Shown piece by piece: positions 43,713-52,285 of a stretch of DNA of 64,000 nucleotides. Under the pieces are notes generated by a model that was not told the origin of the DNA, did not search any database, and saw only the letters and a program-made list of their open reading frames with translations. Location: the NCBI GenBank assembly GCA_900766165.1, contig CAAFUK010000055.1, positions 4,996 to 68,995 of the forward strand, in the 5' to 3' direction. Position 1 is the stretch's first letter; each line of letters starts with the position of its first letter. The position numbers were made by a program, and so were the translations under genes. Source of the DNA: an uncultured Collinsella sp. Its GTDB lineage: Bacteria > Actinomycetota > Coriobacteriia > Coriobacteriales > Coriobacteriaceae.

Positions 43713-46700
43713 ATGAGCAAGAACGTGAACAAGAACATCAATGGCGGCGCTGCGGGTAAGGCGAAGGCCGCCGGGCGTATGGCGACAGTTGCTGCGGCGA
43801 CGATCGCCATGACGGGCGGGTCGCTGCTGTCTCCGCTGACTGCGGTGGCGCAGGGTGCGAACGGTGCCGACGCTACTGCGAAGCCGGCTGCGGTGCTGTC
43901 TCCGTTGACGAGCGCGGCTGCTGCTAGCGCTGGCGCGGGCACGGTGTCAGCGGTGCAGAAGGTCGCCAACCTGCAGGCTGCGGTCGATGCGGCTCGCGCT
44001 AAGGCCGCTGCTGCCAAGGCCGATTTGGATGCGGCCGCCGCTCCTTACGACGCCGCCGCTGCCAACCAGCAGCAGGCTCAGAGCGCCTACGATGCGGCCC
44101 GTGGCACAAGCGACGCTGCCGCTTCTGCAGCTTCGGCCGAGCTGGAGCAGCAGATGGGTGCCGCGCAGGACAAGGCCGATGCGGACGTGAAGGCGCTCGA
44201 GGACGCTCAAGCTGCACTCGATGCCGCAAAGAGGGATCTGACGGACAAGGGTGAAGCCCTGACCGCTGCCCAGAAGACCGCCGACGATGCCCAGGCTGCG
44301 CTCAAGTCCGCGCAGGCCGCTGCTGCCGATGCCACGCCCGAGGCTGTTGCCGCGGCTCAGGCCGCTGCCGAGCAGGCCGCGAGCGAGCTGGAGCAGGCAA
44401 AGCAGCAGGCCGCCGACGCGCAGGTCAGGCTTTCGAATGCCCAGGCTGGCGTTGATGCCGCCGCGGCCAAACAGCAGGACGCGCAAGGCAAGCTTTCGGC
44501 AGCTCAGCAGGCAAAGGATGCGGCCGATAAGGATATGAATGCCGCTCAGGCGAGCTATGACGCCGCCAAGACCGATCTCGACCGTGCCGAGCAGGGTGCC
44601 GCGGGCCCGGAGTACGAGGCTGCCAAGGCCAAGGTGGACGCCGCCGCTGCCGCGCTGGACGCCGCCAAGTCGGTCCAGGCGCAGCGCGAGGGCGAACTCG
44701 CTGCTGCCTCGCAGGAAGTGACCACTGCCGAGGGTGAGGTGCAGGCTGCTCAGCAGGCGCTCGCCGTCCAGCAGCAGGCTGCGGCTGACGCGCAGTCCAA
44801 GTTGGACGCTGCCACGGCTGCTGCGACCGCGGCAGACGCCGCCGTCGATCAGGCTAAGGCCGAGCACGCCAATGCGCTCGCGGCGCTGGCCGACGCTCAG
44901 GCCAAGCTCTCGGCCGCTAAGGACGAGAAGAACGCTGCCGACAAGGCGCTCGACCAGGCAAAGGCTCAAAAGCAGCAGGCCGATCAGGCTGTAGCTCAAG
45001 CGCAGGCCAAGCTCGACGCCGCTCAGGCCACGGCGAATGCTTCGGCGGAGAATTATCGCCAGGGTGCTATCGCGTTCTTTAGGAGCGTGGGTGCCGATGA
45101 GGCTGCGAACCTCATCCTCAACTGCAAACTCGCTAGCTACAACAAGGTGGGCGAGGAAGTTGACGCGACGAGCCTGACCAACATGAAGCAGGCAATCGTG
45201 TGGCTCAAGGCGTGCAACAAGTACCGTGCGAGCGTGGGCTTGGGTGAGCTCAAGGTGACATACGACATGATGGCGACAGCCATCGCCGATGCGAATTACT
45301 CCGACACCAAGGTTGCACACGCTGAGCAGTTCAGTGTGGGCGAAAACGTAGCGTGGAACTTCGGAAGTAATCCGTTTGAGCAGTGGGTTGATGAGGAAAA
45401 GACCGTCTTTGACAGTGCGGCTGCCTCGCTTGGCGCGATGGGTCTTACGGGAAAGGCTGCTTTCGATTTCTATGAGGCACACAGCGCCGAGATTGATAAG
45501 TACGTGGCGAAGCACGGCGGGTTTGTTCGTTCGGTCGGTCATTACATCAACGTGATCAATCCCGACTACACCGTGACGGGCATGGGCGTCTGCACGCGTG
45601 GGACGATGGGCGGCTGGAAAACGCAGGCGCAGACGTTTGTTACGCCTGATAGATGGTACGAGCCGTATAACGTTAACCCGATGACGGTCGCCGAGTATGA
45701 GGCCGCGCTGAATGCATGGTGCGATTCTCTGGCGAATCCCGAGCAGGGTGTGGAAGCGGCTCGTAAGGAGCTCGCTGCGGCTCAGGGTGTGGCTGCCGAT
45801 GCTGACAATAAGGTGAATGCTACGGCGCAGGTCGTTGCTGCTAAGCAGGTGCAGGTTGATGCCACTGCCGCTGACGTTGACGCTGCTGCGGCCGCGGTCT
45901 CGGATGCCCAGGCTGCCGTGGGTGAGAGGCAGGCTGCGGCCGACGCCGCTGCGCGTGCCGTGAGTGATGCTCGCGCCGTCCTGAACGCGGTCAACGCTTC
46001 GGTTGCCGCGGCGCAGGGCGTTGTTGCCGCCAAGTCCGGTGCGCTCGATGTCGCCAAGGACAAGGCCGCTGCCGCCCGGCGTGCGCTGGATGCTGCTCGC
46101 GCCAGTGTTAGCGACAAGGAAGATGCACTTGCTGCTGCTCAGGATGAGCTGGCTGCTTACTCGGCCGACGTCGCCGCTGCTCAGCGTGCGTTTGATACGG
46201 CGTCCTCGGCGCTTGAGGGCGCTCGTGCTGCCCAGCGTGAGGCGCAAGACGCGCTGACTGCCGCCAAGGATGCAGCTGATCAGGCTGACGTTGATGTTGC
46301 TGTTGCCCAGACTGAACTTGCCGCTGCCAAGGGGGTTGCGAATGACGCTCGTGCCGCTATGACCGCGGCGCAGGCAAAGTCCGATGCGGCCGCTACCCGC
46401 GCGGCTCAGCTTAAGGGCGCTGCGGCCGGGCTTGTCCAAGCGATGGAGGGCAAGGTTGCCGCCGACGCTGCTGTTGATGCGGCGACGTTGGCTGTAGTTG
46501 ATGCCGAGTACGACCTGATTGCGGCGGACGATGCCGTGACGAACGCGGCCGCCGCTCGCGATACTTCTGCGGCCGAGGTCGCTCGCCTGCGTGGGATTAA
46601 TCTCGCCGATGCCATTGCCAAGGGCAGCGATGCCGCTGCGGACGAAGCGCTCAACGCCAAGATTGCCGCGGCCCACGATGCCGCCGCACGTGCTGCCGCC

Positions 46701-47060
46701 GCTAAGGACGAGCTCGATGTTGCCGTGGCCGCAACCGATGCCGTGGCGCCGGCTTATTTGGAGGCGCTCGCCAACTACAACGCCGCCAGGGCCGAGCTCG
46801 ATCAAGCGATCGCTGCGCTCAACGCCGAGATTGCCCGTCAGGATGAGGCCGAGCGTGCCGCTGCTCAGGCTCAGGCTACGCAGGTGACGTATCAGGCCAA
46901 GCACATGGCGGCAAAGACCGAGATTACGACGCAACAGGCGACGATGCCCGCCACGGGCGACACGTCCGACCTGCTGGGCGAGACCTTCGTGATCGGCGGT
47001 ACGGTCCTGGTTGCCGCCGGCGTCTTCCTTTCTGACAAGCGCCATCAGTTGATCCGTTAG
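43713..47060 (+). CDS. Alanine-rich coiled-coil surface protein with CAP/SCP domain and sortase-type anchor
   Basis: A 1115-residue secreted protein. A signal peptide (residues 1-45, hydrophobic part MATVAAATIAMTGGSLL, ending near AVAQGANG) is followed by a long Ala/Gln/Asp/Lys coiled coil to about residue 440. A CAP/SCP-like domain occupies about 446-675, with AIVWLKACNKYRASVGLGEL, VAHAEQFSVGENVAW, GFVRSVGHYINVINPDY and TVTGMGVCTRG. A second coiled coil runs to about 1070. The end is TMPATGDTS (MPATG at 1078-1082, an LPXTG variant), a hydrophobic segment and DKRHQLIR, a sorting signal. GGAAGGAATCGGCA precedes the start. Probably a wall-anchored adhesin or stalk presenting the CAP domain. Confidence 0.88.
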   Translation: MSKNVNKNINGGAAGKAKAAGRMATVAAATIAMTGGSLLSPLTAVAQGANGADATAKPAAVLSPLTSAAAASAGAGTVSAVQKVANLQAAVDAARAKAAAAKADLDAAAAPYDAAAANQQQAQSAYDAARGTSDAAASAASAELEQQMGAAQDKADADVKALEDAQAALDAAKRDLTDKGEALTAAQKTADDAQAALKSAQAAAADATPEAVAAAQAAAEQAASELEQAKQQAADAQVRLSNAQAGVDAAAAKQQDAQGKLSAAQQAKDAADKDMNAAQASYDAAKTDLDRAEQGAAGPEYEAAKAKVDAAAAALDAAKSVQAQREGELAAASQEVTTAEGEVQAAQQALAVQQQAAADAQSKLDAATAAATAADAAVDQAKAEHANALAALADAQAKLSAAKDEKNAADKALDQAKAQKQQADQAVAQAQAKLDAAQATANASAENYRQGAIAFFRSVGADEAANLILNCKLASYNKVGEEVDATSLTNMKQAIVWLKACNKYRASVGLGELKVTYDMMATAIADANYSDTKVAHAEQFSVGENVAWNFGSNPFEQWVDEEKTVFDSAAASLGAMGLTGKAAFDFYEAHSAEIDKYVAKHGGFVRSVGHYINVINPDYTVTGMGVCTRGTMGGWKTQAQTFVTPDRWYEPYNVNPMTVAEYEAALNAWCDSLANPEQGVEAARKELAAAQGVAADADNKVNATAQVVAAKQVQVDATAADVDAAAAAVSDAQAAVGERQAAADAAARAVSDARAVLNAVNASVAAAQGVVAAKSGALDVAKDKAAAARRALDAARASVSDKEDALAAAQDELAAYSADVAAAQRAFDTASSALEGARAAQREAQDALTAAKDAADQADVDVAVAQTELAAAKGVANDARAAMTAAQAKSDAAATRAAQLKGAAAGLVQAMEGKVAADAAVDAATLAVVDAEYDLIAADDAVTNAAAARDTSAAEVARLRGINLADAIAKGSDAAADEALNAKIAAAHDAAARAAAAKDELDVAVAATDAVAPAYLEALANYNAARAELDQAIAALNAEIARQDEAERAAAQAQATQVTYQAKHMAAKTEITTQQATMPATGDTSDLLGETFVIGGTVLVAAGVFLSDKRHQLIR

Positions 47061-47085
47061 GGACGGAGGAAAACGGATCACTTCC

Positions 47086-47130
47086 GGCACGCGCCGCAGG
47101 GGCAACGGGCCTGCGGCGCGCGCCGTCTTT
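47086..47130 (+). terminator. Terminator after the surface protein
   Basis: GCGCCGCAGG (47091-47100) pairs with CCTGCGGCGC (47110-47119), with extra flanking GC pairs, followed by TCTTTAA. Confidence 0.75.
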
Positions 47131-47155
47131 AACCTCAAGAGTAATTAGGGGGCAT

Positions 47156-47512
47156 ATGCAAATTAGAGGAGAAGCCGCGATTGCCTGCGGGTTCATGGCA
47201 GGTCTGGCAACGGGTCTGCTGTTCGACGGATGCTTCGATGGCTACATTAATCGCTTCCGCGATTCTGGTTTTTCGAGAGGTAAGCCCCAAGGGCCGTCGC
47301 CGGTTTGCCAAAAGACGTCCACGTTCACCGAGCCCTGCAGCGTGGACGCCTCAAAAACCAAGGTAATCGTCACCAAGAACGGCAAGATCTATCACCGCTC
47401 TGTGGGATGTAAAAACCTTCCTCAAAACGCCATTAGAACAAACGTGCCACTGGCATCCGCACTCAAACGAGGCAAGACGCCCTGTCCAGTATGTTGCCCG
47501 CCAACGGTTTAG
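47156..47512 (+). CDS. Secreted/membrane-anchored protein with Ada-like Cys cluster
   Basis: A 118-residue protein. An N-terminal hydrophobic segment (AAIACGFMAGLATGLLFDGCF) suggests a membrane anchor or signal. The C-terminal 45 residues read VIVTKNGKIYHRSVGCKNL then ALKRGKTPCPVCCPPTV, the compact 'K.YH...C..L.......A...GytPC..C' zinc-ribbon-like motif often found at the ends of bacterial extracellular nucleases and small lipoproteins. The function is unknown. It converges with and overlaps the nucleotidyltransferase gene by 4 bp. Confidence 0.7.
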   Translation: MQIRGEAAIACGFMAGLATGLLFDGCFDGYINRFRDSGFSRGKPQGPSPVCQKTSTFTEPCSVDASKTKVIVTKNGKIYHRSVGCKNLPQNAIRTNVPLASALKRGKTPCPVCCPPTV

Positions 47513-48171
47513 ATGATTCCCGAGATACGCTCCGCAACGCCATGAGCTTCTGCAAACGTACGGACTCGCGCTTTCTCCTTTTTGGAAAGTGAGTCGAACG
47601 CCCTTGTCAGCTTTTCCTCGTCCAACAGTGGAAGCAAGTTTTCCACGGCATGGGCATCTTTTTCGGCCTTTTTGCCTCGTTCGCCGTTGATTATCATCTT
47701 GTGAATTACATAGGCCTCAGGGGCAGGAACAGTCACGATGTGGTTGAAACAGCGAACCTCGATGGTATTTTTCAAAATGACGTCCATATGCCATAGCGCT
47801 TGAGCCGTCACTCCGATGTTCGTTTTGAGTGCGGGTTCTCTTCCGGCGCCCATTTTCCCGATGAGAAACTCAACTTCAAGACCGGTGATATCTAGTAACT
47901 TTGTTGTTCCGTTCATGCGGTCGGATTCGACAAAGAAGCCTCGTTCTTTTGCGAGGACGGTCAAGCGTGCCGCCGGGCTGGGTCGCCGTAGGTTTCGGAC
48001 AAGGAAGTCAACATCCATTGTTTTGATATTTGGACAAAAGCCCGGCAACACCTCGGCTTCTCTATAGGTAAATTCCGCCCAGGACCCGATGAGAATGACA
48101 TGATCCATGCACCCTGCTTCCTCGACCAGGTCAAGCACTTTTAGGAAAGCTTGCTGCTGCTCAGTCAACAT
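47509..48171 (-). CDS. Nucleotidyltransferase-fold protein, possible toxin
   Basis: A 220-residue protein. The nucleotidyltransferase signature is visible as ILIGSWAEFTYRE followed by KTMDVDFLVRNLRRP (the GS...DxD pattern), with EVEFLIG providing the third acidic position. A helical C-terminal region (APEAYVIHKMIINGERGKKAEKDAHAVENLL) resembles AbiEii/GSU-type nucleotidyltransferases. I use the ATG at 48171 (MLTEQQQAF), which lies inside the end of the upstream gene (11-bp overlap), rather than the extension to 48279. The overlap with a small partner gene is typical of a toxin-antitoxin pair. Confidence 0.75.
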   Translation of the reverse strand: MLTEQQQAFLKVLDLVEEAGCMDHVILIGSWAEFTYREAEVLPGFCPNIKTMDVDFLVRNLRRPSPAARLTVLAKERGFFVESDRMNGTTKLLDITGLEVEFLIGKMGAGREPALKTNIGVTAQALWHMDVILKNTIEVRCFNHIVTVPAPEAYVIHKMIINGERGKKAEKDAHAVENLLPLLDEEKLTRAFDSLSKKEKARVRTFAEAHGVAERISGII

Positions 48172-48472
48172 CTGGCACCCTTCCCAACGCTCGTATAATC
48201 TGCTTCTGAGATTGCTTCTGCTCTCTAATGGCAGCTGCGAGAGCTTTTCGGCGTTCGATTTTGGCTCGCAGCTCTTCAACCTCTGCGGCGGGGATATAGT
48301 CGCTTTTAACTTTGTCGCCGACTCGGTAGTTGAGATAGCAGTATTCGTGGCCCTTTATGTTTCGCATGCGAATGCTGCCCTTTGGAAGGTGACAGATTTC
48401 CTGCTCCATGAGCCCCAAGAGGCGGCTCGAGCGTGCGTATTCCTCTTCTAGGACATCTTCTAAGACGGACAC
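48161..48472 (-). CDS. Small partner of the nucleotidyltransferase, possible antitoxin
   Basis: A 103-residue protein starting at a GTG (48472) directly after GGAGGGGAGG. It has an N-terminal helix VLEDVLEEEYARSSRLLGL, a conserved-looking centre LPKGSIRMRNIKGHEYCYLNYR then VGDKVKSDYIP, and a C-terminal coiled coil (EVEELRAKIERRKALAAAIREQKQ). This layout ('lp.Gsi..r...g..YyYl..r...kvks.Yi') is frequently found next to nucleotidyltransferase genes. The overlap with its downstream neighbour indicates coupling. An inverted repeat that could bind the antitoxin flanks the promoter region. Confidence 0.65.
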   Translation of the reverse strand: MSVLEDVLEEEYARSSRLLGLMEQEICHLPKGSIRMRNIKGHEYCYLNYRVGDKVKSDYIPAAEVEELRAKIERRKALAAAIREQKQSQKQIIRALGRVPDVD

Positions 48473-48490
48473 AGGGCCTCCCCTCCGAGT

Positions 48491-48534
48491 AGTTACCCTA
48501 CATTCTATCAAATTGGGCTATATGTGGGGTAACT
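48491..48534 (-). promoter_or_regulatory. Operator-like inverted repeat before the nucleotidyltransferase pair
   Basis: AGTTACCC (48491-48498) and GGGTAACT (48527-48534) are exact complements 28 bp apart. A minus-strand -10-like TAGAAT (48507-48502) lies between them. The layout suggests autoregulation. Confidence 0.5.
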
Positions 48535-48631
48535 CAATCGTGTCCGCGCGACATGTGAAACTTAACATGCCGTCCCGCTCTGTTGCGGCGGCATGAATCA
48601 AAGCAACGACCCTCTAAGGAGTTCGATAGTA

Positions 48632-48871
48632 ATGAGTGACAACGCAAAGCATCTCGCAAAGAAATGCGTAAAGGACGCGGGGCCGTGTCTCGCGCTGTGT
48701 CTGGCTGGCGCGGCGGTTGGGCTGGTGGTCGTTCTGGGGCCATTCGACGTGCTCCGAAGCGTAAGCTCGTTGCATATTTGCTTGGCTCTTGCTGGCGCCA
48801 TGGCGACCGGCGGCGTGTTCGATCTGATCTTTTGGGTGTTTGACCCGTTTGGATGGAAGAACGAAGGGTAA
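48632..48871 (+). CDS. Small membrane protein
   Basis: A 79-residue protein with two predicted membrane segments (about residues 17-35, CLALCLAGAAVGLVVVLG, and 46-67, ICLALAGAMATGGVFDLIFWVF) and short charged termini. The start at 48632 follows CTAAGGAG. No family recognised. It lies 84 bp before the metallophosphoesterase cluster and could be part of the same transcript. Confidence 0.6.
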   Translation: MSDNAKHLAKKCVKDAGPCLALCLAGAAVGLVVVLGPFDVLRSVSSLHICLALAGAMATGGVFDLIFWVFDPFGWKNEG

Positions 48872-48955
48872 GCCCTAAGGGATGGAATGCCTGGGGTTGG
48901 TATTGATTCCCGGCGCCGGATTGGTCTGGGCCGCGCGATGCGGAGGTGTTGCTGA

Positions 48956-49711
48956 ATGTCCATTTTCGTTACTGGAGATGTTCACGGTATTGCCGAGTAC
49001 GGGGCGAGCCGCTTCTCGTCGCGCAGTTGGCCGCTGGGTCGAACACTGACGCGCGATGACGTGGTGATTGTGGCCGGTGACTTCGGCTTTATATGGGGCG
49101 GCTCGAACATCGACAAATACTGGCTCGACTGGTTTGAGTCCAAGCCTTGGACCACGTGCTTTGTCGACGGCAATCACGAGAACCATCACCTGCTGGCGGG
49201 GCTGCCGGTGCGGGAGTGGAACGACGGCCTCGTCCATGAGGTGCGCCCGCACGTGCTGCACCTGATGCGCGGCGAGGTGTTCGACATCGCGGGGACCACG
49301 GTTCTTACCATGGGTGGCGCCGCGAGCCACGACAAGCAATGGCGCCAGGAGGGAAAGACTTGGTGGCCCGAGGAAATGCCAAACGAGAGCGAGATGGAGC
49401 ATTGCCACGCTTCGCTCGACCGTGTGGGCTGGAAGGTCGACTATGTGGTGACCCACGAGGCACCGGTCGATCTGGCAGATGAGCTGTGCATGGAGTGCAA
49501 CCGTGAGTTCTACGATGATTCGCTGCAGAACTTCTTGGGTGAGCTCGATGGTCGGCTCGACTATCGCACCTGGTTCTTTGGTCACTACCATGACGACGAA
49601 TGGCGCGATGACAAGCATCGTCTTATCTACCAAGATATTGTGCCGATCGAAACGCAGCGTGCCGATGGATTGGGCGAGACGGCGAGCGACTATTCTAGGC
49701 AAGAGCGTTAG
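48956..49711 (+). CDS. Metallophosphoesterase 1 of 3
   Basis: A 251-residue calcineurin-like phosphoesterase. Metal-binding blocks: FVTGDVHG, VVIVAGDFGFIWGG, CFVDGNHENHHLL, a central VLTMGGAASHDK, YVVTHEAPVD and WFFGHYHDDEW. It is clearly paralogous to the third protein of the cluster (50355-51080), sharing the GDVHG, AGDFGF, FVDGNHE and TMGGA blocks. The substrate is unknown; related proteins include nucleotide and phage-type phosphodiesterases. 8 bp to the next gene, so one operon. Confidence 0.85.
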   Translation: MSIFVTGDVHGIAEYGASRFSSRSWPLGRTLTRDDVVIVAGDFGFIWGGSNIDKYWLDWFESKPWTTCFVDGNHENHHLLAGLPVREWNDGLVHEVRPHVLHLMRGEVFDIAGTTVLTMGGAASHDKQWRQEGKTWWPEEMPNESEMEHCHASLDRVGWKVDYVVTHEAPVDLADELCMECNREFYDDSLQNFLGELDGRLDYRTWFFGHYHDDEWRDDKHRLIYQDIVPIETQRADGLGETASDYSRQER

Positions 49712-49719
49712 GAGTCTCC

Positions 49720-50358
49720 ATGATCTGGTTTACCAGTGATACGCACTTTGGGCACGAGAACATGCTGCGGTTCAGCGGCAGGCCGTGGTCGACCGTTGCG
49801 CAGATGAACGACGCCATCATCGACAACATTAATGGCAAGGTCGCCGCGGACGACGAGCTCTACATCCTGGGTGACTTCAGCTTTAAGATGACGGCCCAGG
49901 ATGCCTACGAGCTGCGCAAAAGGATCGCCTGCAAGCGCGTTCATCTGCTGCCCGGCAATCATGACAAGGATTGGTCACAGCCCGCGGTGGCGGGTGCTTT
50001 TATCGTTGAGCCGCCCATCTGCGTGCTCAAGATCGACCGCCAGAAAATCGTGCTGAGCCACTATCCCATGGTTGACTGGCAGGGCATGTCGCATGGCGGA
50101 TGGCATCTGCATGGGCATATCCATAGTTGCGGCAGCGCGTATAACGAGTTCAACTGCAAGCAGGGGCTGCTGCGCTACGACGTGGGCGTGGATGCCAACG
50201 ATTATGCGCCGGTGAGCCTGGATGAGCTCAAGGCGTGGTTTACGCAGGTAGACGAGCCGGTGTGTTGCGTTAAGTGGCCGTGGTGGGTCAATGCCACGGG
50301 CGACGATCAGATTGAGCACGAGCTCGAGGCATACAAGAGGGAGGTGGTGGTCCGATGA
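49720..50358 (+). CDS. Metallophosphoesterase 2 of 3
   Basis: A 212-residue phosphoesterase of a different subgroup from its neighbours: WFTSDTHFGHENML at the N terminus, LYILGDFSF, LLPGNHDKDW, KIVLSHYPMVDWQG and GWHLHGHIHSCG. This SDTHFGH type is common in phages and plasmids. Its stop overlaps the next start by 4 bp (GATGA), so translation of genes 2 and 3 is coupled. Confidence 0.87.
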   Translation: MIWFTSDTHFGHENMLRFSGRPWSTVAQMNDAIIDNINGKVAADDELYILGDFSFKMTAQDAYELRKRIACKRVHLLPGNHDKDWSQPAVAGAFIVEPPICVLKIDRQKIVLSHYPMVDWQGMSHGGWHLHGHIHSCGSAYNEFNCKQGLLRYDVGVDANDYAPVSLDELKAWFTQVDEPVCCVKWPWWVNATGDDQIEHELEAYKREVVVR

Positions 50359-51080
50359 CGGTTTATGTGACAGGCGACGTCCACGGCGGCGTTGACATGC
50401 AAAAGCTCCGCGACTGGGAGCTTGGGGACAGTCTGACGAGCGACGACTACCTCATCGTCGCCGGTGACTTTGGCTTTCCGTGGGATTTCTCTGCCGAGGA
50501 ATGCGCCGATATCGCGTGGCTGGAATCGCGCCCCTACACGGTGCTCTTTGTCGACGGCAACCACGAGCGCTTCGATCACTGGGCAGAGCGTCCCATGGAA
50601 TTGTGGCATGGCGGGCTCACGCAGCGCCTATCGGACACGTCGCCCATACGGCGCCTGACGCGCGGCGAGGTCTTTGAACTCGACGGTTCAACAATCTTTA
50701 CCATGGGCGGCGCCACGAGCGTGGACAAGGAATACCGCATACCGTATTCGAGCTGGTGGCCGCAGGAGCTTCCGGACGAGCGCAACTTTGGTGAGGCGCG
50801 GGCAAAGCTCGACAGCACGGGCTGGAAGGTCGATTACGTAATCACTCACACCTGTTCCACGCGCATGCTCTCGCCCACGCTCTATCCGGCACCCGGCTGG
50901 AACCGTCCCGACGTCGACCGGCTCACAGCGTTTTTTGACGAGCTGGAGGACCGCTTGGACTACAAGCGCTGGTACTACGGGCATTTTCATCGCAATGCCA
51001 ATCCGGCCGAGCGTCACACCGTGCTCTACGACCGCATCGTTCGCCTGGGCGACGAGCTCCAACCCTGGGACGTTGCATAG
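50355..51080 (+). CDS. Metallophosphoesterase 3 of 3
   Basis: A 241-residue phosphoesterase paralogous to gene 1: YVTGDVHGGVDM, LIVAGDFGFPWDFS, LFVDGNHERFDHW, IFTMGGATSVDKEYRI, YVITHTCSTRML and YYGHFHRN. AGGGAGGTGGTGGTCCG precedes the ATG and overlaps the end of gene 2. Three such enzymes in tandem suggest a duplicated, possibly mobile-element-derived nucleotide or RNA processing function; nothing in the sequence identifies the substrate. Confidence 0.85.
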   Translation: MTVYVTGDVHGGVDMQKLRDWELGDSLTSDDYLIVAGDFGFPWDFSAEECADIAWLESRPYTVLFVDGNHERFDHWAERPMELWHGGLTQRLSDTSPIRRLTRGEVFELDGSTIFTMGGATSVDKEYRIPYSSWWPQELPDERNFGEARAKLDSTGWKVDYVITHTCSTRMLSPTLYPAPGWNRPDVDRLTAFFDELEDRLDYKRWYYGHFHRNANPAERHTVLYDRIVRLGDELQPWDVA

Positions 51081-51095
51081 GGGCGGGGCGTTTGG

Positions 51096-52112
51096 CTACT
51101 CAGCCGTTATGGTGATGTTTTCCCTGTGCGCGCGGATGACGTCCCAGCTAAAGTGCTCAACCAGTTGCTCGGCTGTGTGCGGCGTGGTGTCTGGCGTGGT
51201 GTCTGGCGTGATGCCTGTTTGTCCGGCGAGCCAGCCGAGCAGCGCTTCGGGCGTGCCAAAGCGGGCGCGGAGTTCGCCCAAGTCGAGGTCGCGGTCGCGC
51301 TTGGAAAGGCGGCGACCGTCCGGTGACATGAGAAGCGGAATGTGCGCGTAGCGCGGCGTGGGCAGTCCCAGTAGATGCTGCAGATAGATCTGGCGCGGCG
51401 TGGAACCCAGCAGGTCGCATCCGCGTACGACCTCGGTGACGCCCATGGCGGCATCGTCAACCACCACGGCCAGCTGGTAGGCAAACACACCGTCGCTGCG
51501 GCGCACCAAAAAGTCGCCGCATTCGGTGGCGAGCGCCTCGCATTGGGCGCCGTACGTGCGGTCCACGAATTCGACCACATCGTCTTCGAGGTCGTCGACG
51601 GCGGGCACGCGCAGGCGTGTGGCCGGGGCGCGCAGGGCGCTGCGGTGGGCGACCTCCTCGGCCGAAAGACCTCGGCAGGCGCCACGGTAGATGGGTGTGC
51701 CGTCGCTAGCGTGCGGCGCGCTTGCGGTGTGGAGCTCGGCGCGCGTGCAAAAGCAGGGATAGGTGAGGCCGGCGTCTTGCAGCTTGTGCACGGCGGCTTC
51801 GTACAGGTCCAAGCGATCGTGCTGGTAGTAGGGGCCTTCGTCCCACTCGAGCCCCAGCCAAGCGAGGTCGTCGATCAGCTGGACGGCGAGCTCCGGGCGC
51901 TTGCAGCGATCGTCCAGGTCCTCGATGCGCAGCACGATACGACCGCCCTGGCTGCGGGCCGAAAGCCACGCGCACAGGCAGCTGAACACGTTGCCCAGGT
52001 GCATGCGGCCCGAGGGCGACGGGGCGAAGCGGCCCACAACGGGCGCAGACGTGCTGGGCGCCGTCGACGTGGCCACGGCAGGCGTTGCTATGTTGCATGC
52101 GTTGATATCCAT
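51096..52112 (-). CDS. gluQ: Glutamyl-Q tRNA(Asp) synthetase
   Basis: A 338-residue paralogue of the GluRS catalytic domain without the anticodon-binding domain, the size and layout of GluQRS, which attaches glutamate to queuosine-34 of tRNA(Asp). The HIGH-like motif is in GRFAPSPSGRMHLGN, the zinc-site residues are in YPCFCTRAEL and YRGACRGLS, and the KMSKS-like loop is GRRLSKRDRD. The minus-strand -10 box TATACT ends 7 bp before the ATG at 52112, so the mRNA is probably leaderless; the extension to 52226 is not family-like. It converges with the phosphoesterase operon. Confidence 0.9.
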   Translation of the reverse strand: MDINACNIATPAVATSTAPSTSAPVVGRFAPSPSGRMHLGNVFSCLCAWLSARSQGGRIVLRIEDLDDRCKRPELAVQLIDDLAWLGLEWDEGPYYQHDRLDLYEAAVHKLQDAGLTYPCFCTRAELHTASAPHASDGTPIYRGACRGLSAEEVAHRSALRAPATRLRVPAVDDLEDDVVEFVDRTYGAQCEALATECGDFLVRRSDGVFAYQLAVVVDDAAMGVTEVVRGCDLLGSTPRQIYLQHLLGLPTPRYAHIPLLMSPDGRRLSKRDRDLDLGELRARFGTPEALLGWLAGQTGITPDTTPDTTPHTAEQLVEHFSWDVIRAHRENITITAE

Positions 52113-52119
52113 GCGGACG

Positions 52120-52125
52120 AGTATA
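52120..52125 (-). promoter_or_regulatory. -10 box of gluQ, leaderless arrangement
   Basis: TATACT on the minus strand lies 7 bp before the ATG at 52112, with no Shine-Dalgarno sequence in between. No convincing -35 hexamer was found in this GC-rich stretch. Confidence 0.5.
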
Positions 52126-52250
52126 GCGCGGGGCGCGGCGGGGGAGGCGTTGCCGTTGCTCACAAGTTGCCGAGGACGCGCATTGTGCGCGGCGGACACC
52201 GACTCAATACCTCGATTGCCGCCCACCAGCCCAGCCCCTTAAACGACAGA

Positions 52251-52285
52251 AACCCCGGCAGCTCTTCGCAACTGCCGGGGTTTCC
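52251..52285. terminator. Bidirectional-type hairpin in the gluQ/DUF2207 gap
   Basis: AACCCCGGCAG (52251-52261) pairs with CTGCCGGGGTT (52272-52282). It lies in a 506-bp gap (52113-52618) between divergent genes. A second small palindrome, GAGCGAACGG/CCGTTTTCGCTC (52309-52344), is also there; its role is unknown. No gene was found in the gap. Confidence 0.6.

Noticed and set aside
43947..47138. 1063-codon open frame antisense to the surface protein
   Set aside because: It arises from Ala-rich GCN codons read on the opposite strand; the product is a Leu/Arg/Gly-rich sequence without domains, and the sense frame has a signal peptide, CAP domain and sorting signal.
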